A stretch of 20,700 bases of DNA. Source: Saccoglossus kowalevskii. Its lineage: Eukaryota; Hemichordata; Enteropneusta; Harrimaniidae. The stretch is taken from assembly GCF_000003605.2 (NCBI RefSeq), contig NW_003150774.1, positions 46,702 to 67,401 of the forward strand. Reading direction: 5' to 3'. Below the pieces are notes generated by a model. The model saw nothing but the letters and a program-made list of their open reading frames with translations, had not been told where the DNA came from and ran no database searches. Both the position numbers and the translations under genes were made by a program. Position 1 is the stretch's first letter; the number at the start of each line of letters is the position of its first letter. This document shows positions 1-9,710 of the stretch, piece after piece.

Positions 1-455
1 GTTTATTATGTCTTGTTTTAATTATACTATAAATCTTCAGAGTTGATTTGCAGTCTTTTCTGATTGCTATGCAGCAAAGTGCACATTGACAAGACGCAGC
101 AAAAAACGCTCGCGTACAAGCCTTGGGTTTACTTTACTATTCAGCTCTTTAGAGATATAAAAACACGATGAAAGGAGGGAAAAACTAATTTGTTTTTACG
201 AATTGCATTTTTTCGATTGCCAGTAGTCATACATGTTAATGTTGAATAATATGAGGTTATTACAGTGGGACTATGCGACCGCGTACTGTCCGAGTGCATA
301 CTGTGCGGCATTCTCGTAATAACTTAATATGCACTTTTTCTTCTCTAGGCATACATCATGGGTATGCCGAAATCCAAAAAGTTTAGAACAGATTCATCGA
401 ACTTCTTGGTGTGGGGTCCGGTCAAACCCTGGGGGCTAACCTATATATTTTTTTT
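1..455. other. No gene seen
   Basis: AT-rich noncoding sequence without recognisable exon, RNA gene or repeat; all frames are short. Confidence 0.6.
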
Positions 456-486
456 AGCTCCGCTGTTGACTTTGTCAAGCGGAGCT
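456..486. repeat. GCGGAGCT hairpin
   Basis: AGCTCCGCT and AGCGGAGCT form nine-base perfect arms around a 13-nt spacer; the inner TTGAC/GTCAA extends the stem with a bulge. Confidence 0.65.
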
Positions 487-527
487 TATCATACGAGTGA
501 TTGTCCGTCGCCTGTGTCAATATTTTA

Positions 528-905
528 TTTTTTCGACTTCTTGAAAACTATAATCCTGAATACTTTGATACTTTGTGTATATGTAGACCTCTCTTAGATT
601 TTCATGATATCTTCAATTCTGTGATTTTGGCGAATATTTTTGTAATTTTTGGTAAAGTGATATTTTCGACTTCTTCAAGTTGTTAAAAACAGCAAATCCA
701 ATTGCTTTGATATTGCATGTATAGGTACTACATATGGACTACTCTCAGATTTGTTCATTTAATGATATCTTCAATTATCTAATTTTGATGATTATTTTTG
801 TCATTTTTGGTAAAAAGTGTTATTTTTGAATTCTTGTTGAAAAAAAAAGTCCGGTTGCTTTGATACTATGCATATTGTTAATTTTCTAATGATATCTTCT
901 GTTCT
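528..905. repeat. Diverged tandem repeat, three units of about 135-160 bp
   Basis: Units begin with TTTTCGACTTCTT or TTTTTGAATTCTT at about 529, 663 and 822. They share TTGCTTTGATA, ATGATATCTTC and ATTTTTGGTAAA at corresponding places. The small ORFs here are by-products of the repeat. Confidence 0.65.
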
Positions 906-2561
906 TTTTATTGAAATGTGCATTGCTAACAGCAGAGCTATCTCAGCCGACAGGCTGCTTGTCTTTATATTAGAGGACGCTTACGCGCGTAATCGTTGCA
1001 TATTTGGAATTTGTATTTCCTTATAAGGTAGGATGCAAACACCCAGCACAATACCGCAAAATTACAGCACGTTGTAATTTATAAATTTGCAGTCATGTGA
1101 TTAGCTATTAATTTTACTGAAACGTCTCTATTTGTTGTCAAATACGTTTCTCATTTTCAATGTGTCGCTCTGAAATGTACATTTATTAAATTTGTTTTTT
1201 AAAAAGTTAAATCGTATTCTAGGATTTCTTTTGTTTTAGCCACGCCCCATATCCGGCACAGTTGACTGTTACCGGTTTTCCGTCTCTCCCTGAAGAAGTG
1301 TGAAGTGCGCCACCAAACGCTAGAATATGAGAAGAAACTACTCTTACGCGATACTTTTACAATACTGCACAATTAAAAATGTATACATTTCGGCTAACAG
1401 AGATTTAGTAAAAGTTGTTTTTCACAGCGAATCTATTTACAATGGTTACATGGGATGGGCCTCTCCTTAGTCATATTCAGTTCTAATTATACGGCAAATT
1501 ATTTTGCTGCACGACTGTCCTCATTTGCGAAATATCTTAGAACTACTTTGTCTTCAAGATATTATACAAGCATGTTTGGCACTTGTACATGTATGCTACC
1601 ATGTTCTAAACTTTCAGTCAATTTTAAGTTGAACTCTTGAACTCTTGAACTTATAGATTAAATCATTTTCTCAGTTTCTGACCACAGTGGATATGTCGTA
1701 CTTTACCCATAATCCTTTGCTGAAGAATCAAGATGGTGGACTACATAATACTGGTGAAAAGTTGTATATCTGGAGAAAGAAAAGTAATATACAAAAACTG
1801 TTATCCTACATTTGTAGAGCTCTTTCCTTGGCGAGCATCGCGTTTTGCTTGACTTCCCCTTCAACTGAATCATACGGGTGTTTTATTGGTAATAATAGAA
1901 ATGAGAAGTTTTGTTATACGTCGTTCCCATATTTATGAATCAAACGCCGTCATTCGCACACTTATCCCCCCTTGATAGTTCATTCGCAACTGGATATCGA
2001 CAATCATAATCGGAGCTCATTATGGTCCAATCTTCCTCGATGAATAAGTACATGTTGGTCACTTTAATTTATTCAGTTTTCTATGTATAATTGCATAATA
2101 CCGGTACCCCTTAACCGTGCTTTATCTATAGACAACTTATATTTTTGTTTTGCTCAACGTATGTTCCCGGCGTTACTCCAGTTAACATAGACTGTTGGCT
2201 TCGAGTTATTAAATTTGAACGCCAAACAACATATTATTTGCATTTACAAAACACTGTAACAAAAAGCATGAATAAACGAACTTTCAAAATCGAAAAGGTC
2301 AATATCAGAGTAATTATTTATTGCAATTACCCAAAGTTTAGGCCGCTACTACTGAATTGTACAATTATTTCAAAACGGTACTCTTTCAATCACCAGACCT
2401 GCAATTCTCATTCAATCGCAAAGCAATTTTACCCTCAATGTAACTGCTCGCTCTCCGGCGTGGGTCAGACGGCAGAGCCACAGTCAGTTAGCGTACACGT
2501 GCTATTAAAATAAATTCGATTAATCGACCGGTATTTATTGTAATGAGCAGCTATTTTGAAT
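906..2561. other. No gene seen
   Basis: Short frames, the longest 122 codons at 2145-2513, translate to low-complexity protein with no family motif and no splice support. A minor octamer repeat lies at 1627-1650. Confidence 0.55.
1627..1650. repeat. Octamer tandem repeat
   Basis: Three copies of TTGAACTC, the last ending TT. Confidence 0.7.
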
Positions 2562-2740
2562 ATGGCTTGAAACTAAATAACGAGACAAGTTAAGAAAAAT
2601 GTTTTTTAGTTTCCTATATGACTGGGGAAGATGCTATTCACGGGTACACGAAGTACCTAAAACTTTTTCTCCAGGTATTTGATGAGTTGGATGACGATTT
2701 CCGTTTCAAAATACCTCTAGATATTCTTTGTGTAAATGTC
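2562..2740. repeat. Dispersed repeat, shortened copy
   Basis: Same order of blocks as the copy at 11608-11890 but with the left foldback arm mostly deleted (AGGTATTTGATGAGTTGGATGACG). The small ORFs over it show no family resemblance. Confidence 0.5.
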
Positions 2741-4265
2741 GTAAACGACAAATGCGGTCGAATTTTAATAGCGGTTGGCTCAGTTACCCCAACTGACGGT
2801 TTGGCAGTGAAATTTTGATATTTTACCCCCTGAAGTTTAACTATTGAGAAACTGTGACGCAATCTATTTATAAACAAGACATTTTAGCAAAAACATGGAT
2901 GCAAAACAGATATACTGATATTGAAATTATTGACAATGTATTTAGACGGACTATTGGCACTCCTTGAAATGGCAGAAATTATAAACCACTATCAGTATTA
3001 TCCTTGTATTCGTACGAGACTGAATTCATACAAGCTCCCGTTAAGTCGAAGAAAAAGAACAATAATAGCTTCAGCATTGACGTCTTGAGTTTAAATACAA
3101 CAAAGATTTTTCTGTTATCTTCACATAATTTATCCAAATCACCAAGAACACAACAGATGGCATATATTCAGCTTAATGCCAATATACACCAAGCTGTCTG
3201 ATAAGTATGATTTTATTTTTAAAATTTTCAAGTAACATTTCCATAGCTACAGCTTATGGTGTATACACGAGTAAGATGTAGCTCAGTATGCCTTTAAACG
3301 GGTCACATGAGCAGACAATCACCAAGTATGACTCGTCTGACAATGAAATTATGCGAGACAGCATTTCTAAGATTATTTACGAGTTATTATTCCCGAGACG
3401 TCAGTAGTTCGTGATTGTCAGATCACCATGTTGTCAGATGTTCTACGTTTCGTGGACCTAGTAACCATACGCTGCTTTGTTAATCATGGAGTACCCCTCT
3501 GTTATGACGTTATAATTATAGACAATGTGATCCCATCCACCGAGAATAAGAGTACTTGTACTCTGCTGTATACATGACGAATCTTTCAAAAATTCCCAAA
3601 GATGTTTTGGTGCAATTCAGCACCTCTCATCACGAGTTTGCTGAACTCAGTAATTCAGTATTTGTGCAAGGCTATTTGTGTTTGTGGTGCATTGAGTTTC
3701 CTAGAACCCTTGTTAATACCAGTAAGAGTTCACTGAAAACGTGGAATGCATGGCTATATTCTAATAACCCGTCGATATCACCGAAGTCCGAATCATAAAT
3801 ACAGTTATCGTATTCGTTCAAAAATCACTAAAAACGTCCCTAATTGCACAATGTGTTCAGCAGTTTGCCAACGATAATTGCCAGTCTGATTTCTGTGCAC
3901 ATTGCAACACCAAAATGAACAGACTGAAGTGGTGACACTTTGTTACGTTACTAGATTCTTAAATGTGTAGCACACGACTGCAACCCAGCTCTGGACTGCA
4001 GAAGTCTGTTTACGATTATCTTGGTTGTAGATTAGGATTGTTGAAAAAAACACGTCTGGTTGTACAAGTGGGCACCAGTTTGCTGACCAATAAATGAGAT
4101 TGTTTACAACACTCCCTCTCCCCATTTTTGATTCACAACGAATGGACATATGCACGATTGCGTCCTTACCCGGGCAACACCAAATTGCCTATTGTTACAA
4201 AGTTTGGTAATGCAATACTAGGAGCAGGGCCTATGGCTGGTTTGGGACTCGGAACTTAAAAGAAA
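2741..4265. other. No gene seen
   Basis: Noncoding. The frame at 3556-3798 shows no motif. Sequence before 4266 stops resembling the lipocalin 2 flank. Confidence 0.55.
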
Positions 4266-4592
4266 AAAAGGGAACTTGTCGATTGCAAAATTATGCGACT
4301 GTTCTAAACATCCTAAAATCTATTGAGCCCTTGCGTGAAAATGACAGAGGTCCTCCTCCAAGGGTTTCTATTTCAAGACGTTATCTTTAGCATTGCAACC
4401 AATTTGGTCAGTGGGTAGGAAGTTGCTGATATCTATACCACAATCCTGTATATCTTAGTTGATGTATGTTAGGGTACCAGTAATTAGAGTGCGATTACGG
4501 CTTAGAATCCATGCATATTCCATTTTGATGAATCCGAATATGAAATCATCACAAGAGTACACTACAGAGTAAGTGTCGTAGTCAGTCTTCAT
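4266..4592 (-). pseudogene. Broken lipocalin exon 2 (fourth copy)
   Basis: The minus strand reads as the body of lipocalin exon 2, including KTDYDTYSVVYSC, DDFIFGFIKMEYAWILSR and NFLPTDQ, closest to lipocalin 2. It is dead for three visible reasons. The start of the exon (the MPAGDYWVL part) and the splice acceptor are removed by a deletion of about 40 bp at 4592. An in-frame TAA replaces a Gln codon (reading N-stop-D where lipocalin 2 has KQD). A TAG replaces Tyr in the tail (KDNVLK-stop). Intron-like sequence homologous to the lipocalin 2 intron follows to about 4920. No copy of exon 1 exists before the 3' flank of lipocalin 1 begins near 4940. Confidence 0.88.
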
Positions 4593-4940
4593 AACAATGT
4601 ACATTTATTTTCAACTTTGTAATATAATGGTTATTCACTCACTGGACACGTGGTTATCATTTCATCACAATTCACTACTAATCGTTAACACACATTTTTT
4701 CTACTATTTCTTTTATAATCACCTCACCCAAACTTTGATCCTTTCCCAAGTTTTGCTTTAACGGCCATTTTCAGAAAATGACACGATATTGCCCTAAAGT
4801 TGTTTTTCCCGGCCAAAAATAGCGTCGATCTTTTTCATATCCGGGCAGCATACCATCCCCAAATTTAATTTTCTCCTCTCATTCAAAATGCCAGAAGAGT
4901 AAAACAAAAACTTCAAAGAAAACCCTGTCCAGTTCTTGTA
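4593..4940. repeat. Duplicated lipocalin intron without exon 1
   Basis: Follows the lipocalin 2 intron (10013-10480) through TTTCAACTTTGTAATATAAT, CACTGGACACGTG, AACTTTGATCCTTTCCCAAG, CGGCCAAAAATAGCGTCGAT and CCGGGCAGCA. About 110 bp present at 10196-10305 in lipocalin 2 is absent here. It ends where the 3' flank of lipocalin 1 begins. Confidence 0.85.
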
Positions 4941-5039
4941 ATGTAACTATTCCAACATTCTAAAATCTACAACTCAAAGCTCCTAAGCGAAGATGGCAGA
5001 CTAAACCACGTCCAAGGGTTAATAATTCAACGTGTTATC

Positions 5040-6998
5040 TTAAGCTTCACAACCAGTCTGGTCAGAGAATATGAAGTTACTGATATCGATACCACGATCT
5101 TGTACATCTCGCTTGATGTCTGTCAGAGTGCGAGTATTGAGAGTGCGACCACGGCCTAGAATCCATGCGTATTCCATTTTGACGAATCCGAGCATGAAAT
5201 CGTCACACGAGTACACTACAGAGAAAGTGTCGTAGTCAGTCCTCAGAACCCAGTAGTCACCTGCCGGCATCCCTGTGAATAATAATAAATAATTTATATT
5301 TGAAGGGCGGTTGTCGTCGCGTCGCGCATGTGCGTCATTGCGACAATACTCTCTTCTAATGGAAACTAAGTCTGAGCTTTGACCTCAGCGCGACATGCAA
5401 TAATTAGTGTAGATAATTATCTCACTAAGTTGGCAATACTAGTATGTCAGTTTGCACTCGTTAGTCTGCCATCTTTGTTCAAGCATGGAACTATTATAGT
5501 TCCATGGTTCAAGTGAGATTTATATTTCGCGCATGCGTGGCGCGACGACCTCCGCCCTTCAGTGATTATTTACTCACTGGACACTTGACTGTGGTTGACA
5601 TCCTTTCCTTGTATAAATTTAACACCCAAATTCAGTGGCATAATACGTCCATGGTGGCATCAATCATTGCGGAAGTTTCGCATTGTTTTTCATTTCTGAC
5701 CTGCAAGTTTCACGTTTTTGCTTCTCATTCAAAAAGTCAAACGCGCAAGTCAACAACGTCAAACCATGGAGCACTTTTTTAGTTCCATGATCAAACGAGT
5801 ATGCAGGATCATCTCGTTATCATGGATACAGAAGTCAAAAGTGCACAAACAGTTTCACATCTCCCGAACTCAGCTCCCCCCCCCCCCATCTTTGTATTTT
5901 GCCACCAAAGCCGAATTTATAATTGATAAACGGAGATTCACAAATTTAATAAAAATGCTAAACGTCCGTAGGTCAAACAGCAAACTGTGCGGAGTAAAAC
6001 TACCAAACTTGTGGGTAACAATCGACCTGATGGTCGAAATAACTCTGTGCAATAATGGGTACATGCAAAGTTACTGTGACCGTTTTTAAATGGTATCGGA
6101 GTTTCCATTTGCGTACGTAGCAAACCTTTTCGTGAAGGCTTTGGTTGTTTGTACAGGAGCACTGACATGACTGGCATTGTATTTAATTGTATCCAAGTTT
6201 AGGATTCATCGACTCTGGTTTAGGACACGTGTCACAAAATAAAATGTAATAAGAGTCCCACCCAAATTACAAGTCAATCGAACTGGCGGTTATCAGGACG
6301 TTTTTTCATCCAAAATGACAAATATTTTCTGAAATTGCAGAATTGGAGAAATCGCCACGAAAGATACAAAGTGAATACAAAGGTCCATCCATTGTGTTCC
6401 ACGTGTACCAGGAATAAAAACACTAGAATTGACTGTCCCCGGTGACTGTCACCAAGGAAAAGTAGTTTGAGGAAAAGATAACGCGAGACGCTAGGTGACG
6501 AAAACTGTAACCAACACTGAACTCCAACTCCGCCTGTCATCTTTGGTGACAGCGGAGCTAAACATGTAAAAAAAAAATGTCACGATACGACAAACGAATC
6601 GAACTGTCTGAATCACAATGGAATATCAAAATGTACAACTAATAAGTGATTAATATAGTCTTACATGATCGGAATTTCACTTTCAACTTAGCCGGCACGT
6701 TAGGGTCTGGCACCCAGGTATCGCCTTCAACCGAGGTTTGTTCACCGGTCACGATGTCTGTCTCAATGTTGATTACCCCAATAGTGCCATCTTGTTTCAG
6801 CCAGTACTTTGCATTGTTACATTTCAGACCAGTTTCAAACGAGGCTGGAAATCTCTCAATCTCGTACCACCAACCAGTATATTTGTCAACGTTGAAGTCT
6901 GGTTGTACCACAACAGCTGGACACGGTCCACGTGAGATAACCTGTCCACGGACACTATAAAATAGTGACGCAAGAATGATAAGACAGCGACCCGCCAT
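5040..6998 (-). CDS. Lipocalin 1, apolipoprotein D-like, two coding exons, shortened C-terminus
   Basis: Predicted secreted beta-barrel carrier of small hydrophobic ligands. Exon 1 is 6998-6665 (donor GTAAG) and exon 2 is 5272-5040 (acceptor CACAG). The intron is phase 1 and splits a Trp codon, giving 188 residues. The start was chosen because MAGR aligns with MARR and MANR of the two paralogues; in-frame ATGs at 7028 and 7010 lie upstream. A signal peptide covers about residues 1-18. The lipocalin GxW motif is G42-W-W44, followed by YEIERF. The second motif TDYDTFSVVYSC opens exon 2. Cysteines 26, 60, 134 and 186 keep almost the spacing of the two ApoD disulfides. Odd points: a stop directly after CEA removes the tail found in lipocalin 2; the conserved Trp before the splice junction is Ser; and four signal-peptide codons are missing relative to lipocalin 2. 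Family assignment is strong; the ligand is unknown. Confidence 0.88.
5301..5561. mobile_element. MITE-like inverted-repeat element in lipocalin 1 intron
   Basis: 261 bp with terminal inverted repeats of about 33 bp and about five mismatches. Both ends start TGAAGGGCGG and continue with GTCGTCGCG and a CGCATG core. The interior is unrelated to the lipocalin 2 intron, whereas sequence on the right side (ACTCACTGGACAC) resumes homology with it, so this is an insertion. No clear target-site duplication was seen. An internal 23-bp palindrome lies at 5484-5506. Confidence 0.75.
5484..5506. repeat. Perfect palindrome inside the MITE
   Basis: CATGGAACTA-TTA-TAGTTCCATG, ten-base arms with a three-base spacer. 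Confidence 0.7.
5562..6525. other. Rest of lipocalin 1 intron
   Basis: Begins with homology to the lipocalin 2 intron (ACTCACTGGACAC), then becomes unique. A 12-C tract lies at 5876-5887. The small ORFs have no motif. Confidence 0.6.
6526..6559. repeat. Second GCGGAGCT hairpin, in lipocalin 1 intron
   Basis: AACTCCGCCTGTCA pairs with TGACAGCGGAGCT around TCTTTGG, with a one-base bulge. Same arm sequence as the hairpin at 456-486. Confidence 0.6.
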
Positions 6999-7146
6999 AA
7001 TGTTCACCATGTAATAGATAACCGCCAACTCAAAGGGGTTTCTGCCTTAAAAGCACAACGGGCAATGCTCCAGATGATTCCAAGTTAGACAGGAACGAAA
7101 AAGAAGCGGCGATTACTCGTATCTGCCTCAAACCTCACTCACACTG

Positions 7147-7154
7147 CTTTTATA
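7147..7154 (-). promoter_or_regulatory. TATA box of lipocalin 1
   Basis: The minus strand reads TTGGTATAAAAGCAG, a consensus TATAAAAG about 150 bp upstream of the chosen ATG at 6998. A transcription start near 7115-7125 would give a leader of about 120 nt. No equivalent TATA box is seen at the same distance in lipocalins 2 or 3. Confidence 0.55.
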
Positions 7155-7299
7155 CCAATAGCCCCTCGTTGCCAAACCACCCCTCAATCAGACGATGGTT
7201 GTGTCCATTTCAAATGGGATATATTTGCATACTAGTACTGGGTCTGACCTGGACTTGCATACAATCTCGTGCTTGTTTTTTGGCGTTTATTTCACTAAT

Positions 7300-8340
7300 T
7301 AAAAATATGAAATGCTACGTGAATGTATAAACTGCGAAAGACGGTTACTACAAAAACCGGGTTATCACGAAACAAAATTGCTTCATTTTCATTATTAAAC
7401 TAAGCAAATTTCAACTAAATGAGATGATTATGCACATTGTGCAAATTCGGCAATTAGTATGTTCGAATTTCAATCAGAAACTAATGCATTATTCCCTGGC
7501 ACTTATATATCAAATCTTATTGTAGTACAATAATTTGTTTTTGAAAAAATGGACAATTATCATGAAAATTAAGCAATTATTATGCATAGATTTTAACCAC
7601 AAACTAATTAGCTCTGTGTAATGTTTCAGACACACATGTGTCTAGTTTCATGATAATGTAATGATTAATTCTTTTAAAAAAGTCGATGGAAAGCCGAAAA
7701 TTTATTATACAAATTAGGTAAATTTTATGGATGTACATCAACCCAAAACTACGTCGTTCGTATCATTGTCTTAGAGTATTTATGTACCAAGATTCATTGA
7801 AATAGGATAAGTCCTTTAGATATTAATATGCACAGATGTTAATGTAAAAGTAATAAGGTCTATACAATGTCATCAAAGTACCAAGTTTAATTGAAATGCG
7901 ATCAGAACTTGAGATATCGATTGAAAAGCCGAACAATTATGAATTGTTATGCAAATTAAATATTTAATATGCACAAGTTTAAACCAAAACTAAACAGGAC
8001 TGCGCATTGTTGTAGATAATCTATGTACTAAGTTTAATAGGAATGCAATGATTAGTAATAGAGATATCAGTGGAAAAATAAAAAAATGAATAATCTTTAT
8101 GCAAATTAGGTGATTAATATGGACATATTTGTATTCCAACTAATAAGGTCTGTGCATAGTCCGAGAACATCTATGTACCAAGTTTCATTTAAATTTAATG
8201 ATTGGTACTTGAAATATCAGCGGAAAAGCCAACAAATTACTAATTATGCAAATTATTTAATTTATATGCATGGATTAATTTATATGCATTGATACTTAAC
8301 CCAAAACTTATCAAGTCTGTTCATTGATTTTTTAAGATTC
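7300..8340. repeat. Diverged AT-rich repeats, about 150-bp unit
   Basis: About six degenerate units share TTATGCAAATTAGGT, TTAATATGCAC, CTATGTACCAAGTTTCAT and GATATCAG.GGAAAAGCC. The best-kept marker, GTACCAAG, recurs near 7786, 7880, 8025 and 8176. There is no coding potential. Confidence 0.7.
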
Positions 8341-8383
8341 TGATCCGTCGTGGAATATTCTCGATCCCTATTGTTTATAGTAG

Positions 8384-8777
8384 ACGAAATGACCTCATAT
8401 ATATAAATTATGTTGATTTACGCCCTCAACGGTTGTCTTGACAAATACTACATCAAACAAATACTCGCAGGATGCGCCACTCGCATAACAGTAGGTCAAG
8501 GGAACTGTCGAAATGACCACGTATGTATAAATTATGTTGATTTACGCCCTCAGCGGTTGTCTTGACAAATACTACATCAAACAAATACTCGCAGGATGCG
8601 CCACTCGCATAACAGTAGGTCAAGGGAACTGTCGAAATGACTTCATATGTATAAATTATGTTGATTTACGCCCTCAACGGTTGTCTTGACAAATACTCGC
8701 AGGATGCGCCACTAGCATAACAGTAGGTCAAGGGAACTGTCGAAATGACCTCGTATGTATAAATTATGTTGATTTAC
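8384..8777. repeat. Tandem repeat, 124-bp unit, about 3.1 copies
   Basis: Units start AAATTATGTTGATTTAC at 8405, 8529, 8653 and 8761 (last one partial). Periods are 124, 124 and 108; the third unit lacks 16 bp (TACATCAAACAAATAC type). A partial unit end precedes the first. The internal part (GCCCTCAACGGTTGTCTTG to GGTCAAGGGAACTGTCGA) is nearly identical to single-copy sequence at 9590-9664, in the 3' flank of lipocalin 2. That copy also lacks the 16 bp. Confidence 0.92.
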
Positions 8778-9360
8778 TTGTCACGATGCAGAATTAAGTT
8801 AAAAATACTTGAACTTGCTAAAGAACTAGTTGTCTATGTATACATTTTAATCATTGTACTCACGACTTTTGTGGATCTCAACACATGCACATTCCTATTA
8901 TGTTTGTTGACATAATGGTATTCTCAATACTAACACTATTTTTATTCGAAAGTTTGTGCATTTCCTGGTTATGACACTATTCGCGCGTTTGCTTTAATTT
9001 TTATTTATTTTTTCAAATATACATACATCTTGCCTATAACTATATGAAATTTAGACATGCAAATAATTCCGAAACGAATTATGTGGTACATTTTCGTCAT
9101 ACTTTCGTTATAGGCTCATGTTTATTCGGTTGCGAAGCTCGGGGAACAAGTTACATTTTACGCTAATCTGTCCAAAATATAGAGTTAAATTTAGAGAGTT
9201 AAATATATATCGGCATACCAGATTGCAAAGTCCATAAGCGAAACATATTCCATGTCAACCTAAATGGCTCTGCACTATTCCGTTTACTATGTTATCAACA
9301 ACTTAGTAACTTTATAAGTAAAGATTCACGACTTTTCACAACAAATGTTTATGAAATTGT
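8778..9360. other. No gene seen
   Basis: AT-rich spacer between the tandem array and the lipocalin 2 3' end; nothing recognised. Confidence 0.6.
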
Positions 9361-9366
9361 TTTATT
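9361..9366 (-). terminator. Possible polyadenylation signal of lipocalin 2
   Basis: Minus-strand AATAAA at the edge of an ATT microsatellite, 345 bp past the lipocalin 2 stop. It is the nearest canonical signal I found, but the low-complexity setting makes it weak. Confidence 0.25.
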
Positions 9367-9589
9367 ATTATTATTATTTAAAAGTACAAACTACATCATA
9401 GCAATACATAGAAATCTCAAAATCGTAGACCCACTTTTATAGTTCACGAAGTTAATATCTAATGATAAAAAGTTGTGGCGTCAAACTATAGAATTTCCTA
9501 AAATATCGTGCTTGCATAGCTGACTAGCGAAGTAACAGATTGTCATGCCCGCGTCTTATTTTGTGCCGTTTGATATATTTATGCATACT

Positions 9590-9664
9590 GCCCTCAACGG
9601 TTGTCTTGACAAATACTAGCAGGATGCGCCACTCGCATAACAGTAGGTCAAGGGAACTGTCGAT
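9590..9664. repeat. Single copy of the tandem-repeat core beside lipocalin 2
   Basis: Shares GCCCTCAACGGTTGTCTTG, AGGATGCGCCACTCGC and GGTCAAGGGAACTGTCGA with the array at 8384-8777. It lies 47-121 bp past the lipocalin 2 stop and is probably part of its 3' UTR. Confidence 0.85.
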
Positions 9665-9710
9665 TGCGAAATCATGCGACTGTTCTAGCACCCTGAAATC
9701 TAATGAACCC

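Noticed and set aside
2145-2513. Plus-strand open frame of 122 codons
   Set aside because: No domain, signal peptide or splice context, and a composition like surrounding noncoding DNA.
6274-6540. Minus-strand open frame inside lipocalin 1 intron as an extra exon
   Set aside because: The lipocalin fold is complete with the two exons in phase, and lipocalin 2 has no counterpart.
6646-6960. Plus-strand open frame of 104 codons
   Set aside because: Antisense shadow of lipocalin 1 exon 1; the paralogous frame at 10724-10960 exists for the same reason.
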